Shown: positions 1 to 10,408, counted from the first letter of the stretch. The stretch: DNA of 64,000 bases from Tillandsia leiboldiana (GCA_029204045.2 CM055063.1:40209562-40273561); one strand, 5' to 3'. Translations and numbers: made by a program. The notes: a model not told the origin generated them from the sequence alone.

Positions 1-676
1 CCACGCACAGTACCCCGTCCAATGGGGAGGCGCCACGTGTCACACCCTTCGCCTGCTGCGCCCGGTGTACGTAATTTCAATGCACCGAACCAGTACGCAG
101 ATGCCACGTGTCCCAAGCCGGTCCACCGTGCACCACCGGCCTGCTCCGTGAACCCAGACCACAACACCGACCAGTAAGAACCTGCCACGTGTCCCTTCCT
201 CGGGTGCACGACGGCCGCGCGCCGCCTGCCCGAGCCCGCGCCGCCGCCTTCCGCCGCTGCCCGCCGCCGCCGGCCGCCGCCGGCGATCGCCGGAAATACT
301 GTTCCGGCCATGAACAGTGATTTTACTATAGCAAGCTTCGAAAAATACAAGTAAATAGCCCATCTTGACCGTTTTCGCGCGCTGATTCCAAATCCGGCGT
401 CCATTTTGCCAAATTCCAATCCTATAAAATGCCGGAGGCTCCCGAAAAGGTATTTTTAATCCGAATTTTGCGCCGAGCCTAAATTTGATATCCACTCTGC
501 GCGTAAACTCTTCTAAACATCCGACGGGGTCCCCCGATTACCCACGTGATCCATTTTAAGCCCCGAGTCCATCTCTTGTGTCCAAATTGGCGCGCAAACA
601 CCGCCGACATGCCACGTAGGCTTCCAGAAGCTGCTGGTCACACTATAGAAGCCCTGCAAAGATCCGGGTCACCACA
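1..676 (-). mobile_element. Element A, 3' LTR (left part outside window)
   Basis: On the minus strand this LTR starts TGTGGTGACCCGGATC at 676, directly after a polypurine tract. Its other end lies outside the window. It is GC-rich at 180-300 (CG-dense, no coding signature) and holds a conserved stretch near 350-410 that recurs, diverged, at about 14450-14500 and 51295-51355, so three related LTR families are present. ORFs crossing it are composition artefacts. Confidence 0.7.
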
Positions 677-713
677 TCCTCCCCCACTAAAAGAAAGTTT
701 CGTCCTCGAAACT
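677..713 (-). other. Element A polypurine tract and end-of-pol signature
   Basis: Read on the minus strand, this holds AGTTTCGAGGACGAAACT followed by CTTTTAGTGGGGGAGGA and then the LTR. The purine run primes plus-strand DNA synthesis in Ty3/gypsy elements. The FEDE-like tail (TTCGAGGACGAAACT) is typical of the end of plant chromovirus pol, and nearly the same tail occurs in element F at 31485-31505. It shows A descends from a chromovirus although it no longer has pol. Confidence 0.75.
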
Positions 714-3700
714 AGAGCAACTCCCAAGGAGTCTCAGAAACCAGGGGTTGATACCCAACACTGCCGTCCCCAGCTCCCAAGTCACCAATCACACCCCGTG
801 ATTACTCAGCAACAACATCAGCAACAACCAGAACGGCATAGCCCGATCGCGCAATTCCCTCACCTCACGAGCCAGAATTCGCAACGGGCGTCCATCGTAC
901 TCCAAACTCTCACAGACCCCAAAAGGAACGAGTCAAACACGGGCGAGGGGTCCAAAACATAACACTCCTGAGCTGAGACGCAGAAAAACCTCAAAAACTC
1001 CAACAAAAGGCAGGGGGAAAGGAACAAATAGCCTGAGCCACACGCTCTAACGTCACTCCTAAGAGCCAACTCAACCCAGGCGACCCGAAACACATCCACA
1101 CAAACACCTGCACAGAAAAGGGGCCCTAACAAGCAGGGGTTCACACCCAGTCACCCTCAAAACTCAACCACCCAAGTGGATTGCTCAGCCGCAGCCTTTC
1201 ATCAAAAGGGATCCTCTGGGACACAAACTCAAACCCTGCACACTAGAATGGCCCCACACAGCGCCAGCTAAGGAACCGCCAAACTCGACTCCCAAAAGCT
1301 CTTCCGCTCCAGGTATCCGCCACCACAGTAGCTCAGTCAAGGTGATACTGGATGCTCAACAAAAATCCAATGGTAGCTCTTCAGCCCCTATGGGAGGTAT
1401 CACAAAAACTCGCAAATCCAACTCCCACCACTGACTAGGTTAAAATCAGCGCTGGTGCCAATCTCATCAACCGCTCGTCAAGCCCTGCCGGCACTACCCG
1501 GTCCAAAAACTCCTTACCCCAACAAGGACCGTCGATCTCCGCCAGTCTTAAATAGCATCCATTTTGGCCGGAATTCCACCGCCGCCCCTACGGCTTGAAT
1601 AAGTAATCCAGGAAGATATGCTCTCGAAGCTAAAACTTGTACCACAACGACTAGGCATAAGGCTCCTTCCTCACAGATCTTGACACACCATCTACAAATG
1701 CTGCACAAGCTCTAAATCACTCAGGGAGGGGGTAAAACCAAAATATCCCTGGAGGATGCCGCTAACCAACCGTTCAAGGCCAACAGAAATACAAAATTCC
1801 TCAATCTAGAGGCAACAGGGCATTAGTCAATCCATTGGCTTCACTGTACTCGTAATGCCCCTACTGTGTCCTGAACACCATCTAGACAAAGCCTTCAGTT
1901 GAAATTCCATATTGGTGCAGGCATCATACAATAACTGCCTGTACATAGCTCCATCAAAAGATTCTAAATAATATCTGGACCTGCCTGGGCTCCAATCCCA
2001 AAGGGCTCTCACCGTCGTGTATCAACGACGTGGCACTAGGTCAAACGACCCTCGATCCAACAGATCCCTGCACCGGTGCGATCAACTCTCCCAGCTCTTA
2101 CAGATAATATCCAAGTGGTGCTATCGAGGTTGGCGCGGTTTCCAGAACCACGTCAACCGCAATCTCAATCTCCCTAACAGGCGGCATAATCATCAACTCG
2201 AGTGGACTCACACCCGGGATTTCGCAGCAATAGAAATATCCTTTGGTCCCGGCGCCACCATAAGCTCCTCTCACACAGTCGCTAAAATCCGTGTGCTCGA
2301 ACAGTTTCCCTATAACAAGCCTCCTTTAGACTGCCTCACGGTCATCACTCTCTCTGCACTTAACCATCCAGTGGTGCTGTGCCAACCAATCCCAAGCACT
2401 GGGTCAAAACATCGAACTGCCACCCATAACAAAAGGTTTGCCGGTATAACTCATGGTCTCAACGACACTAGACATAAACCACAAGCCTCCTTCACATGCA
2501 CAACACCGATGGTATCCTGTACCTCTAGTGCACGTGGTAACAACTCTGCCTCTAGTCCATGACGGAATGCAAAGTGCACTAACTCCGACTACTGTGATGA
2601 AATCACACCTGCAACAACCCGATCCACTGCCGTGGCGCCCTCCAACCAGGCGGCACAAACTCATCCACACGATGCAAGCGGTTGTCGCTTAGTCCACCAG
2701 AAAATATCCAATCAATCACAAGGGAGCACGACCTCTGTCTCTGCTCACGCTGAGGCAACAGATACGATCCTCCGCAGACAACAAAACCACGCTACCATTG
2801 CACTACTCTGATATAGACACTGATACTGCCATCGGGGTCCACCCGATCCCCAACATCTCAGAAATCCATCATTGCAACCGTCATAAGACAAAACACCATT
2901 AATCCATGCAATTCCCTATACACTTATCCTTACTAAGCTCACCCCTCAATCCCATATAATACATTCAAAATATGCAAGTTATAAATCACAAAGGGTAGAA
3001 TTCCCTTGGGTAAGCTTTACATTAACCATCCACAAGGATATCCACCACCCAGGAAAGCAAAACGAAAATGCCTCTGCCTGCCGATCTGTCCTCCATCACC
3101 TAGCGCCAAGCGCCTCCCTCCAGAACTCGCCTCTAGCGGCAGATCCCCATCCAAGGAACTGCAATGTCCAGCTCCAAACACAATGCCTACTCCGACGAGG
3201 CATCCACAGTCCAAGACCCGAACAGGAGGGACCGAAAAGAAACTAAAGAGTATCCTGGCGCAATCCACTCCCAATCTCACTTATCCTATGTGCCTCGTCC
3301 CTCGAAACCTGGAGCGCCAGTTCAACAACTGCATAAACTCTCTAGCACAGGGAGGCTCTCAATTGATCACTCCATCACCCCCAACCACGACTCTGCCTCC
3401 AAAGGCTCCAAACTCAATCTTACGAGTCGGGGTGGTTCATCTGCCAATCTGGCTCGCTAAATCAAACATGCCCCACAGCTCCTCTGCTGTCAACCATCCA
3501 CCCTACCTCAGTGCCTTGGCACTAAACATTGGCACGGAGGGGGCCACTCACTCCATTGGCGCTACAGAAATCCCTGCCGCTGAGGATACTACATCCTGGT
3601 GGTCTCAGAAGAAAAGTACTGTCGGGCTGCCCACTGCTCTGACAACTGCGTCACCAAACTAGCTGCTCACTCTGCCGCTGATATGCCTCTAACAATCCTG

Positions 3701-4091
3701 TCATCTGGGTCCAGAACTCTCTGACCTCAATCCGGGTATCCAGCCCAAAACCAACCGCTCAAGCTCAACTGCCATGACAGGATGCACAAGGGTCCCAAAC
3801 CCAGCGTCGGGGAGACACTGCTCGCCACGACGAAACCGCAAATCAGCACACAACAACGCTCGACCCAATCCGGCGAAAGTCTAGAGCATGTTACCCATTC
3901 CACAGCGTTATGTTGTCTGCAGCCAACATAACTACTTAGGAGAATAAACATGCCAATCACTCATCCCGTCCCTCGGGAGAGGTGTAAAACTCAATCAGGA
4001 CTCTCGCTACAAATCACGACTCTCACGAAGTCATCCTAGGGTCCAACCACAAGCCTAGGGTTTCTAAGTCCACCATGACCTACAACCTAGG
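714..4091 (-). mobile_element. Element A internal region without coding domains (LARD-like)
   Basis: This 3.4 kb lies between the polypurine tract and the primer-binding site. No gag, protease, reverse transcriptase, RNase H or integrase motif is visible on either strand. The longest ORFs (e.g. 3006-3662, 218 codons, plus strand) are proline- and serine-rich and match no retroelement protein. Size and layout fit a large retrotransposon derivative (LARD) mobilised by an autonomous chromovirus. A short block around 3855-3925 is similar to 14990-15075, inside derivative G, so the two share ancestry. Confidence 0.6.
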
Positions 4092-4102
4092 CTCTGATAC
4101 CA
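4092..4102 (-). other. Primer-binding site of element A (tRNA-iMet)
   Basis: The minus strand reads TGGTATCAGAG, complementary to the 3' end of plant initiator tRNA-Met, a few bases inside the LTR border at 4110. This fixes the element as minus strand with its 5' LTR on the right. Confidence 0.85.
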
Positions 4103-4109
4103 CCTAATC

Positions 4110-5383
4110 TGTCACGCCCCGGGGTCGAAACTGCAACCCGGGCTCGCCAACAGATCCGCCACCTATGCCAAACCCGCATAGGCGAAGCGTCCTACCTGCA
4201 AAAAGAGCTACAGCTAACAGATATCAGAGCTAAAAGATAAAACTGCTATAGAAATAAAACCAACCATTGTACAACTGAAGATAAAACAACAAGGTCCATC
4301 TCCCAAAAAATGATGATCATACAATAACCTCGAGTACAAAACTCATAGCTCAACAGGGAGATATCTCAAATAAAACATCAGTGTACAAGCTCTTAATACA
4401 TCATATCCTCACTACATCAGTCTCTCAAAAGAGGAAATAAATACCAATCTACCGACTATACTGAAGATCTCCTCAAAAGGGGGTACCGCTACTCTCCAAA
4501 GATGGGTCTAGATCTAGCTCGCTACTCCCTCACCACGCACAGCAACCACAGAACGGCAACACCCGCCAAGACTCTGCAAAACAAAGGAGAGAAAGGACAA
4601 AAAGGGGGAAAACCCCCAACGGGCGTGAGAACTACGCAAAAAGGGAGTTCTCAGTGGGTATCGCCACTAGGCCCGACGATCTGCCCACCAAGACTACTAG
4701 AGGCAAAAGATAACCGATGCAGTAAACTGAATGGAGAAGCTGGAAACACTCTACAGCTACCATGCCTCTATCTAAATGCTCAAATGGGGAAACTCTGATG
4801 AAGATATGCAACACTCGCACACGAGGTGCTCAATCGACCCAATCGAGCTTGACTGCCACATCGGGTCCAGTCAAACCTGCGCCCACCTACAACCACCTCC
4901 CGCTGACGGGCAGGAATTACGTAGGGCGTCCAAACGGACTAACTCGCTATCGAGTAGTGGCTCATGCAGGCTATAGTCAAATCCATGCCCTCTCTCTCTC
5001 AGAACGGAAAGACTCAAGATGCTCAACCTCTCACACAAGGTCAAAGAACTCACAACGACCACGGGACCACCGTCAAACCCCAAACGGTTCCCAACAACAC
5101 TAGCACTGGTCTACACACAGCCGCTAGACTCCGCTCAGTCCCCCTGACATGAGTGTAACCATGAAGTAACTGTCTGGAAATAAACCCAATCTGATACCAC
5201 CAGTAGAACTGGTACTGCCTGCTCTGCCGCGACGGGTATGCCAGCCTACGCATAACACCGAAGCAAAGGAGTCCCAAGGACTCAAAGTCTATCAGCCGCG
5301 CACATTCCGGAGTGGCACTCGTGGGGAGCGACCCACACGAGTAAAGTATCTCTGTAACCAGTATCACCTGTAACGAGTCTCCG
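4110..5383 (-). mobile_element. Element A, 5' LTR, interrupted by Copia B
   Basis: It starts TGTCACGCCCCGG on the plus strand next to the primer-binding site. It is cut at 5383 by Copia element B, with ctccg at 5379-5383 as the probable left half of that target duplication. The rest of this LTR was not recovered after the gap at 13334-13433. A TATGC/GCATA hairpin motif near 5236-5253 is the single-copy version of the 60-bp tandem repeat in the related LTR I (61930-62169). Confidence 0.65.
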
Positions 5384-5610
5384 TGTTACGGAATGTGAGT
5401 TGGCGTAGTTTCGTGAAAGTCTCAAGTCTTGAAGATTGAAGGAGAAGAAAGTTGGATCATTTAACTCAATCTCAAGAAAGAAGAATTCAAAAGGATCAGG
5501 TATGTTTAACTAAAGATTTTGTGTGATCCGAATACTTCTTGTAGTGTAGAAACACTTGGAAGAATCTTCATTGCAATAAAAATCAAAAACTGGACTTGGG
5601 ACATGTTCAG

Positions 5611-5893
5611 GATCCGGATCAGGTTGTTCGATCCGGATCCCGAAGGTGGTTCGTTCATACACCAGTTCAATCCGGATCGTAGCCTCTCTTGATCCGGATC
5701 CCGAACACTGAGTTTACCATCTTCCTTGAACGATCCGGATCAGGCTTCGCAATCCGGATCCCGAACGTTGATGTTTGGTGACTGTATGAACGATCCGGAT
5801 CAAGCACTTCGATCCGGATCCCGAACCTTCATTTTTTCTGGAATTGCCTGACTCGTTACGACGATCCGGATCACAGCTAATCCGATCCGGATC
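5611..5893 (+). promoter_or_regulatory. Paired GATCCGGATC box array in U3 of B
   Basis: Ten copies, most of them perfect 10-bp palindromes, start at 5611, 5630, 5669, 5691, 5732, 5751, 5792, 5811, 5863 and 5884. They form five pairs with 19-22 bp between partners, and pairs repeat about every 60 bp (52 between the last two pairs). The right partner is often followed by CCGAAC. The array ends about 68 bp before the TATA box. Its position suggests an enhancer-type binding array. The factor is unknown. Confidence 0.75.
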
Positions 5894-5960
5894 GCCGTCC
5901 GTTAAAATTTCCAGAAATGTTAGGTTTTTGATTCTTATCTCCTTCCTAGGGTTTCTAACC

Positions 5961-5969
5961 TATAAATAG
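5961..5969 (+). promoter_or_regulatory. TATA box of the B LTR
   Basis: TATAAATAG follows CCTAGGGTTTCTAACC. The same string is at 36931 and 46376 in the LTRs of C and, as a variant, in D and E. Transcription should start roughly 30 bp downstream. Confidence 0.75.
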
Positions 5970-6263
5970 ACCCTACGACTCTTTTTTAGGGTTAATCCAA
6001 AAAGAGGCCGAAAATCCAAATAGTCGTCATTTTCATATATCATCTTTTACGGCTCTAGATCCACATATAGAGAAGAAAGGAAATCATTAGAGAATACTCT
6101 ATGTTTCTTCATCTATATTGATTAGTTTGATTCTAGGTTTTCATACTCACATCTTGAGTTGAATCAAACTAATGAATACTTAGATGGTATTTCCGATCTA
6201 TCTTTGATCTAAGTATTCGGCGGATCATCACCACCAAAAACAACGATTTACCCCAAAAATCGG

Positions 6264-6442
6264 CGCGTGGATTCGCGTGTCCTTGTGGATTCAAGGTTCA
6301 ACCGCTCTCGTGGATTCAGAGCGAGGCACGTTCGTGGATTCGAAGGGTGCTATTGGGTGAAGACCGTGGATTCGGTCGGACGTCGTGGATTCGACGTTGG
6401 ACGCCGTGGATTCGGCGTTGGGCGCAGATCGTGGATTCGAGA
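6264..6442 (+). other. Array of eight GTGGATTC-loop mini-hairpins in the leader of B
   Basis: GTGGATTC octamers start at 6267, 6285, 6310, 6334, 6366, 6385, 6406 and 6431. The flanks are complementary but differ by unit: cgc/gcg, cctt/aagg, cgctct/agagcg, ttc/gaa plus gcac/gtgc, gacc/ggtc, acgtc/gacgt, acgcc/ggcgt, tc/ga. Constant loops with varying but matched stems suggest a selected secondary structure in the 5' leader of the element RNA. An open frame through the array has no ATG and is not taken as a gene. Confidence 0.7.
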
Positions 6443-6743
6443 AGCGTCGTGGAGCGAGCGGAGAAGATCCTCTAGGAGCGTATGGAAAAGGTTGAGTCGT
6501 AAGTGTGTACGGTAAATCACCTTGTACGTGTTTTAATTCTAGTGGATTTCTGCCGTGTTATCGGTCCGTGGTTTTTTACTCCGGTGATGGAGTTTTCCAC
6601 GTAAAAATCTTGCGTATTATTTTTATTTCCGCATTGGATTTTTATCGCAACGATTTTTGAGTGTTTATACGTTTACACCTATTCACCCCCCTCTAGGTGT
6701 TTTTTTCCCCTATTTAGATCCTTATTACATATAACCCAACAAG

Positions 6744-6755
6744 TGGTATCAGAGC
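6744..6755 (+). other. Primer-binding site of Copia B (tRNA-iMet)
   Basis: TGGTATCAGAGC two bases after the LTR end, complementary to initiator tRNA-Met. Confidence 0.85.
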
Positions 6756-6774
6756 GGGAATAGGGTTGTAAACA

Positions 6775-8799
6775 ATGGTTGAAGGTGGAAACATCAACCG
6801 ACCCCCGTTCTTCGATGGAACAAATTATGCGTACTGGAAAGTGCGGATGAAAGCCTTTTTAATTTCCATCGACGAACGGGTGTGGCAATCAATTGAATTA
6901 GGATGGTCTAATCCAACTGAATTTATTGGTGATGTTCACACCTTAAAACCTAGGTCGAAATGGACCAAGGAAGAGTTAGATTCATCTTCTTACAATGGCA
7001 AGGGAATTAATGCTATTTTTAATGCCTTATCTCAAACTGAATTCTCTCGCGTCTCGGCATGTGAGACTGCGAAAGAAATCTGGGATGTTCTTCAGGTTAC
7101 ACATGAGGGAACTAACCTCGTGAAGATTCAGAAACTGCAAATGCTTACGAGCAAGTTTGACTCTATCTTGATGGCAGAAAATGAATCTTTCACGGACTAC
7201 TATACACGATTGCAAGATATCGTAAACTCATGTGCTAACCTGGGAGAGAAGATTCCAGAATTTAAGATTGTAAGAAAGATCTTAAGAACTCTTCCTGAAC
7301 GATTTCGCCCAAAGGTTACTGCCATTGAAACTATTAAACACCCGGACGAAATACGTGTAGAAGAATTAGTTGGTTCATTACAAACTTATGAAATGACATT
7401 TACTACTAACAATTCTTCTGGAAAAGGCATCCACTTCTAAGTCTTCAGGTTATGCGTTGAAAACAACTAAGGAAGAAGACGCGGATACATCCTCCTCAGA
7501 CGATGACGAGAACCTTTCTATGGAGGAATTTGAGAAGCAGCTCGCTCTCTTGACAAGGAAGTTTCGCCGCAACTTTCGAAGGGGTAATTCAAGCAAATCT
7601 CCATCCTTCGGAAAGTCGAACAAAGGCAAGGGTACTTCAAGTTACAAGTCAAGAAAGCAAGAGAACTTCTCAAAGGATAAGAAAAGTTCAGAAGGACAAC
7701 TACAATGCTTCAAATGTCGAGGCTACGGACCACATTGCAACGGAGTGTCCTAACAAGTATCCGGCAAAGAAGAAGGCGATGCAAGTCGTCACTTGGGATG
7801 ACAACTCAACGTCAAATGAGTCATCTTCGAGTGATGAAGAAAAGAGCTCCACCGCATTCCACGCGTCCGTATCTTCACCCTTCATGTGCTTTATGGCAAG
7901 TACATCCGAGTCGTTGTCCAACTCCACTGTTGAAAAGAATGCAACGGACAATGAATCGGATGATTCGGAAGGTGAAGATTTTGCTCTAGCCTATCACAGA
8001 TCTTTACGGGATTTAAAGAAACCGGCTAAGCAAAACAAGGGGTTGAGAGGGAGATTGCAGGATCTCGAAGAAGAAGTAAAAAGGGTAACTTCTCTCTCGA
8101 CCGATCTTGAAGTGGAAAGGGATAAACTGATAAAAGAAAATGTTTCCCTTCAAGAGTCCAATGAGCAACTCGAGAAGAATTATATAGATATGGTAAACAA
8201 AGCAAATTACTTGTTGAAGCTCTACGGCGAGGCCCGACGGGAAAGATTGGAAATGACAGAGGACCATTCTCCAACTTAAGGATGACTTACAGCAATTTTC
8301 TTTTGGAAGGAGTAAGTTGGATAAACTTATTGGTCTTGGTCAAACAAACAAGTTCGGCCTCGGATACAATCGAACTGAAGACAATTTTAGTTCGGTTGGG
8401 ACAGTCTTTGTGCCTCAGTCGGTATCTCCTCCTCCGACACCGGAATTCACGACAACCAACGACGACAAGCCTACTTCATCCTCTTCGGAATCGTCAAGCA
8501 CAAAGGTATGTTTTCGTTGTAATTTTGCAGGGCACATTGAAAGAAATTGCAAGATTGGAGCTCAAAGATCAAATCAACCACATCTTGCAACTACTACCAA
8601 TAAGTTCACTCCCCGGAATTCAAAGAAGGATTTTCCTAAAGAAAAGGACATTGGTAGTACTTCAAATAAGACGATGACAAAAGAAAAAGACCAATCATGC
8701 AAGACGTCTTCATCAAGGAAAACTTCTCAACCATTGCCAACATACTCCAAAACTCAAAAGGTTTGGGTATGCAAAGGTGAAACCCCTCCTTGTCTTTAA
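6775..8799 (+). pseudogene. gag: Copia B gag, broken by frameshifts
   Basis: Capsid/nucleocapsid gene of the element. It starts MVEGGNINRPPFFDG, as in intact copy C. Compared with C there are single-base insertions near 7424 (end of the capsid-like domain), near 7731 (inside the first CCHC knuckle, destroying it) and near 8265 (end of the coiled coil), so the frame changes at least three times. The second knuckle (CFRCNFAGHIERNC, about 8508-8549) is still readable. The last frame ends GETPPCL and a TAA at 8799. No functional Gag can come from this copy. Confidence 0.85.
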
Positions 8800-9133
8800 T
8801 CGTTCTACGATTAAATCTTGTGTAGTTTATGTAGACTATTTTCTTTTCTTCTTTTTCTTTTGGCCGACCCGGTCAACCCATCTTTGGGAGGTAAATGGAA
8901 CATTTTCTTATTGGTTGATGATTTCTCTAGGTTTTCTTGGGGTAGCGTTTTTAAAAGAGAAAGCTGATACGTTTGACTCTTTCATGAGATTTGCCATCGT
9001 ATTATGATTGAAAAAGAATGAAAAGATCATTCGTGTTAGAAGTGACTAGAGGCGGAGAATTCATAAATTCAAAATTCATTGATGTTTTGCACTTCAAATG
9101 GCATTAAACATGAATTCTCGGCACCCTATACAC
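8800..9133 (+). pseudogene. Copia B pol remnant (integrase core start), cut by element E
   Basis: After the gag stop comes a stretch (about 8797-8861) unrelated to the complete copy C, then integrase-core sequence (WPTR..., LKEKADTFDSF, EKIIRVRSD) with stop codons. Protease, the HHCC zinc finger and the first catalytic aspartate of integrase are missing. Copy D has the same joint and nearly the same filler. The remnant ends where E inserted. Confidence 0.8.
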
Positions 9134-9446
9134 TGTTACGGCATTTTGTGTTGGCACATTTCGTGAGTTTGAGTCGGAGTCTTAAAGGGAACAAATTGTC
9201 AAATCGGGCTTTCGAAGACTCATTGAAGATTCAACATGAGCTCAAGATAACACTCAGGTATGGTTAATTAAACCATGGTGATTTAAGTTCATTTATAACC
9301 ATTGGACTCAGGAAACCTTAGTGAAAACCGGTTTAGACTTGGTTTAAGGAACTTGGATTTAACTTACAACTCTATTTTAAGTTTGGTTTCCGTACTTGGT
9401 TTGATTTGGATAAAGCTTATCTTGGAAAAATCAGTTTTTACATTAC

Positions 9447-9601
9447 GTACCGGAACCACACTTGAAGTTCCTCTAACCCGACACAGAATTTTCTGTAAAT
9501 TGCACTGCGTACCGGAACACGGACTCGCGTACCGGAACACAATAGAAAAATCTGTGGTTTGGCACAATTGCGTACCGGAACGCGATATTTGGTACCGGTA
9601 C
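9447..9601 (+). promoter_or_regulatory. GTACCGGAAC box array in U3 of E
   Basis: Decamers start at 9447, 9509, 9529, 9572 and 9592 (the last is the perfect palindrome GTACCGGTAC). Partners are 20 bp apart and pairs repeat at 62-63 bp, the same geometry as the GATCCGGATC array of B, C and D. Only the CCGG core is shared. Confidence 0.7.
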
Positions 9602-9656
9602 ACAATGCCCCATCGGGATAAATTTCCTAAACCGACTTTTATCTTTTTCCAAGGGT

Positions 9657-9665
9657 TATAAATAG
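9657..9665 (+). promoter_or_regulatory. TATA box of the E LTR
   Basis: TATAAATAG, 56 bp after the last GTACCGG box, in the same relative place as in B and C. Confidence 0.75.
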
Positions 9666-9895
9666 ATACTTAGGGTTTCTAAACGAGGGTGACCAATATG
9701 AAACACTCGTGAGCAACCCTAGAGGCTGGTTTTTACCGTTCTTCTCTTTCGCCTCTATTAGGTCAATTCGACGGTTCTTCCATGATCTATCTTTCGTCGA
9801 ATTGATCTAGTCTTGTTTAGATTTTCTTCTACGGTTCCTTCATGATAATCTAAGCACAGGATCACCATCGAAGCCTATATTTTATATCGGCTATT

Positions 9896-10002
9896 TGCGT
9901 CGTGGATTCGGCGTGACATCGTGGATTCGATGTGTTGAAGGCGTTTCGTGAGATTCGAAAACGTGTGCTCGTGGATTCGAGTGGCGTTCGTGGATTCGAC
10001 GT
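9896..10002 (+). other. GTGGATTC hairpin array in the leader of E
   Basis: Five units. Octamers are at 9902, 9921, 9971 and 9990; a variant with one extra A (GTGAGATTC) lies near 9948. Stems include acatc/gatgt, ctc/gag, tgcgtc/ggcgtg (with G-U pairs), cgtttc/gaaaacg (one bulge) and cgttc/gacg (one bulge). Stem sequences differ from those in B, C and D, yet pairing is kept. Confidence 0.6.
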
Positions 10003-10396
10003 GTGCAGTGGACGTGCAATCGGTGGAGCGCGAGTCCGAAGAAATGAAGGAGGGGTTGAACCTTGTTATTCTTCTTTTCTTAGAGGATTGTATTGCGTGG
10101 ACATCCAACCGTTAAGCGCAAGGTCCAAAGAAGCGGAAGGAGGGGTTGAGGTCCTGGAGTCGGTAAATCAACCTTGTTATTCTTCTATTCTTAGTGGATT
10201 GTTATTGCGTGTTGGTCCCGTGGTTTTTCTCCTGGATTGGAGTTTCCACGTATATCTCGGTGTGCTATTTTTATTTTCCGCATTGTTTTTATTTGCACTG
10301 AGATTGAGTTTTTAAGTATTACACCTATTCACCCCCCCTCTAGTTGTTTGATAGTACCTATTTAGATCCTTTGTGGATCCTTAATAACTCTACAAT

Positions 10397-10408
10397 TGGT
10401 ATCAGAGC
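10397..10408 (+). other. Primer-binding site of Copia E (tRNA-iMet)
   Basis: TGGTATCAGAGC two bases after the LTR end. Confidence 0.85.

Larger units (their letters stand above)
5384..6741 (+). repeat. Copia B 5' LTR (1358 bp)
   Basis: TGTTACGGAA at the start and CCCAACA at the end, directly before the primer-binding site. U3 has ten CCGG-centred boxes (5611-5893) and a TATA box at 5961. The region after the TATA box holds the GTGGATTC hairpin array (6264-6442). Alignable over its length to the LTRs of C (1292 bp) and D (1353 bp). Confidence 0.9.
5384..9133 (+). mobile_element. Copia element B (SIRE-like, non-autonomous, truncated by E and gap)
   Basis: A SIRE/Maximus-type Ty1/copia element: 5' LTR, tRNA-iMet site, frameshifted gag, then a pol remnant lacking protease. 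It is interrupted at 9133 by Copia element E. The remainder and its 3' LTR would lie in or beyond the assembly gap at 13334. It shares with D the same deletion joint and the longer LTR form with ten U3 boxes, so B and D are one non-autonomous subfamily. Confidence 0.85.
9134..10394 (+). repeat. Copia E 5' LTR (1261 bp)
   Basis: It starts TGTTACGGCATTTTG and ends CTCTACA before the primer-binding site. Left flank tacac (9129-9133) is the probable target duplication. Sequence similarity to the B/C/D LTRs is limited, but the order of modules is the same: CCGG-decamer pairs (9447-9601), TATA box (9657), GTGGATTC hairpins (9896-10002), and a pyrimidine-rich stretch with TTCACCCCCC near the end. 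Confidence 0.85.

Noticed and set aside
3006..3662. 218-codon ORF in element A
   Set aside because: Proline/serine-rich, no known domain, opposite to the element's strand.
4092..4102. tRNA gene from the tRNA-like strings
   Set aside because: Only the 11-12 base primer-binding complement is present at each site; no cloverleaf can be built.
6267..6515. 82-codon frame through the leader hairpins, also at 37231 and 46675
   Set aside because: It opens at GTG rather than ATG, and the protein repeat is a by-product of the GTGGATTC array; indels between copies are in LTR-typical positions.
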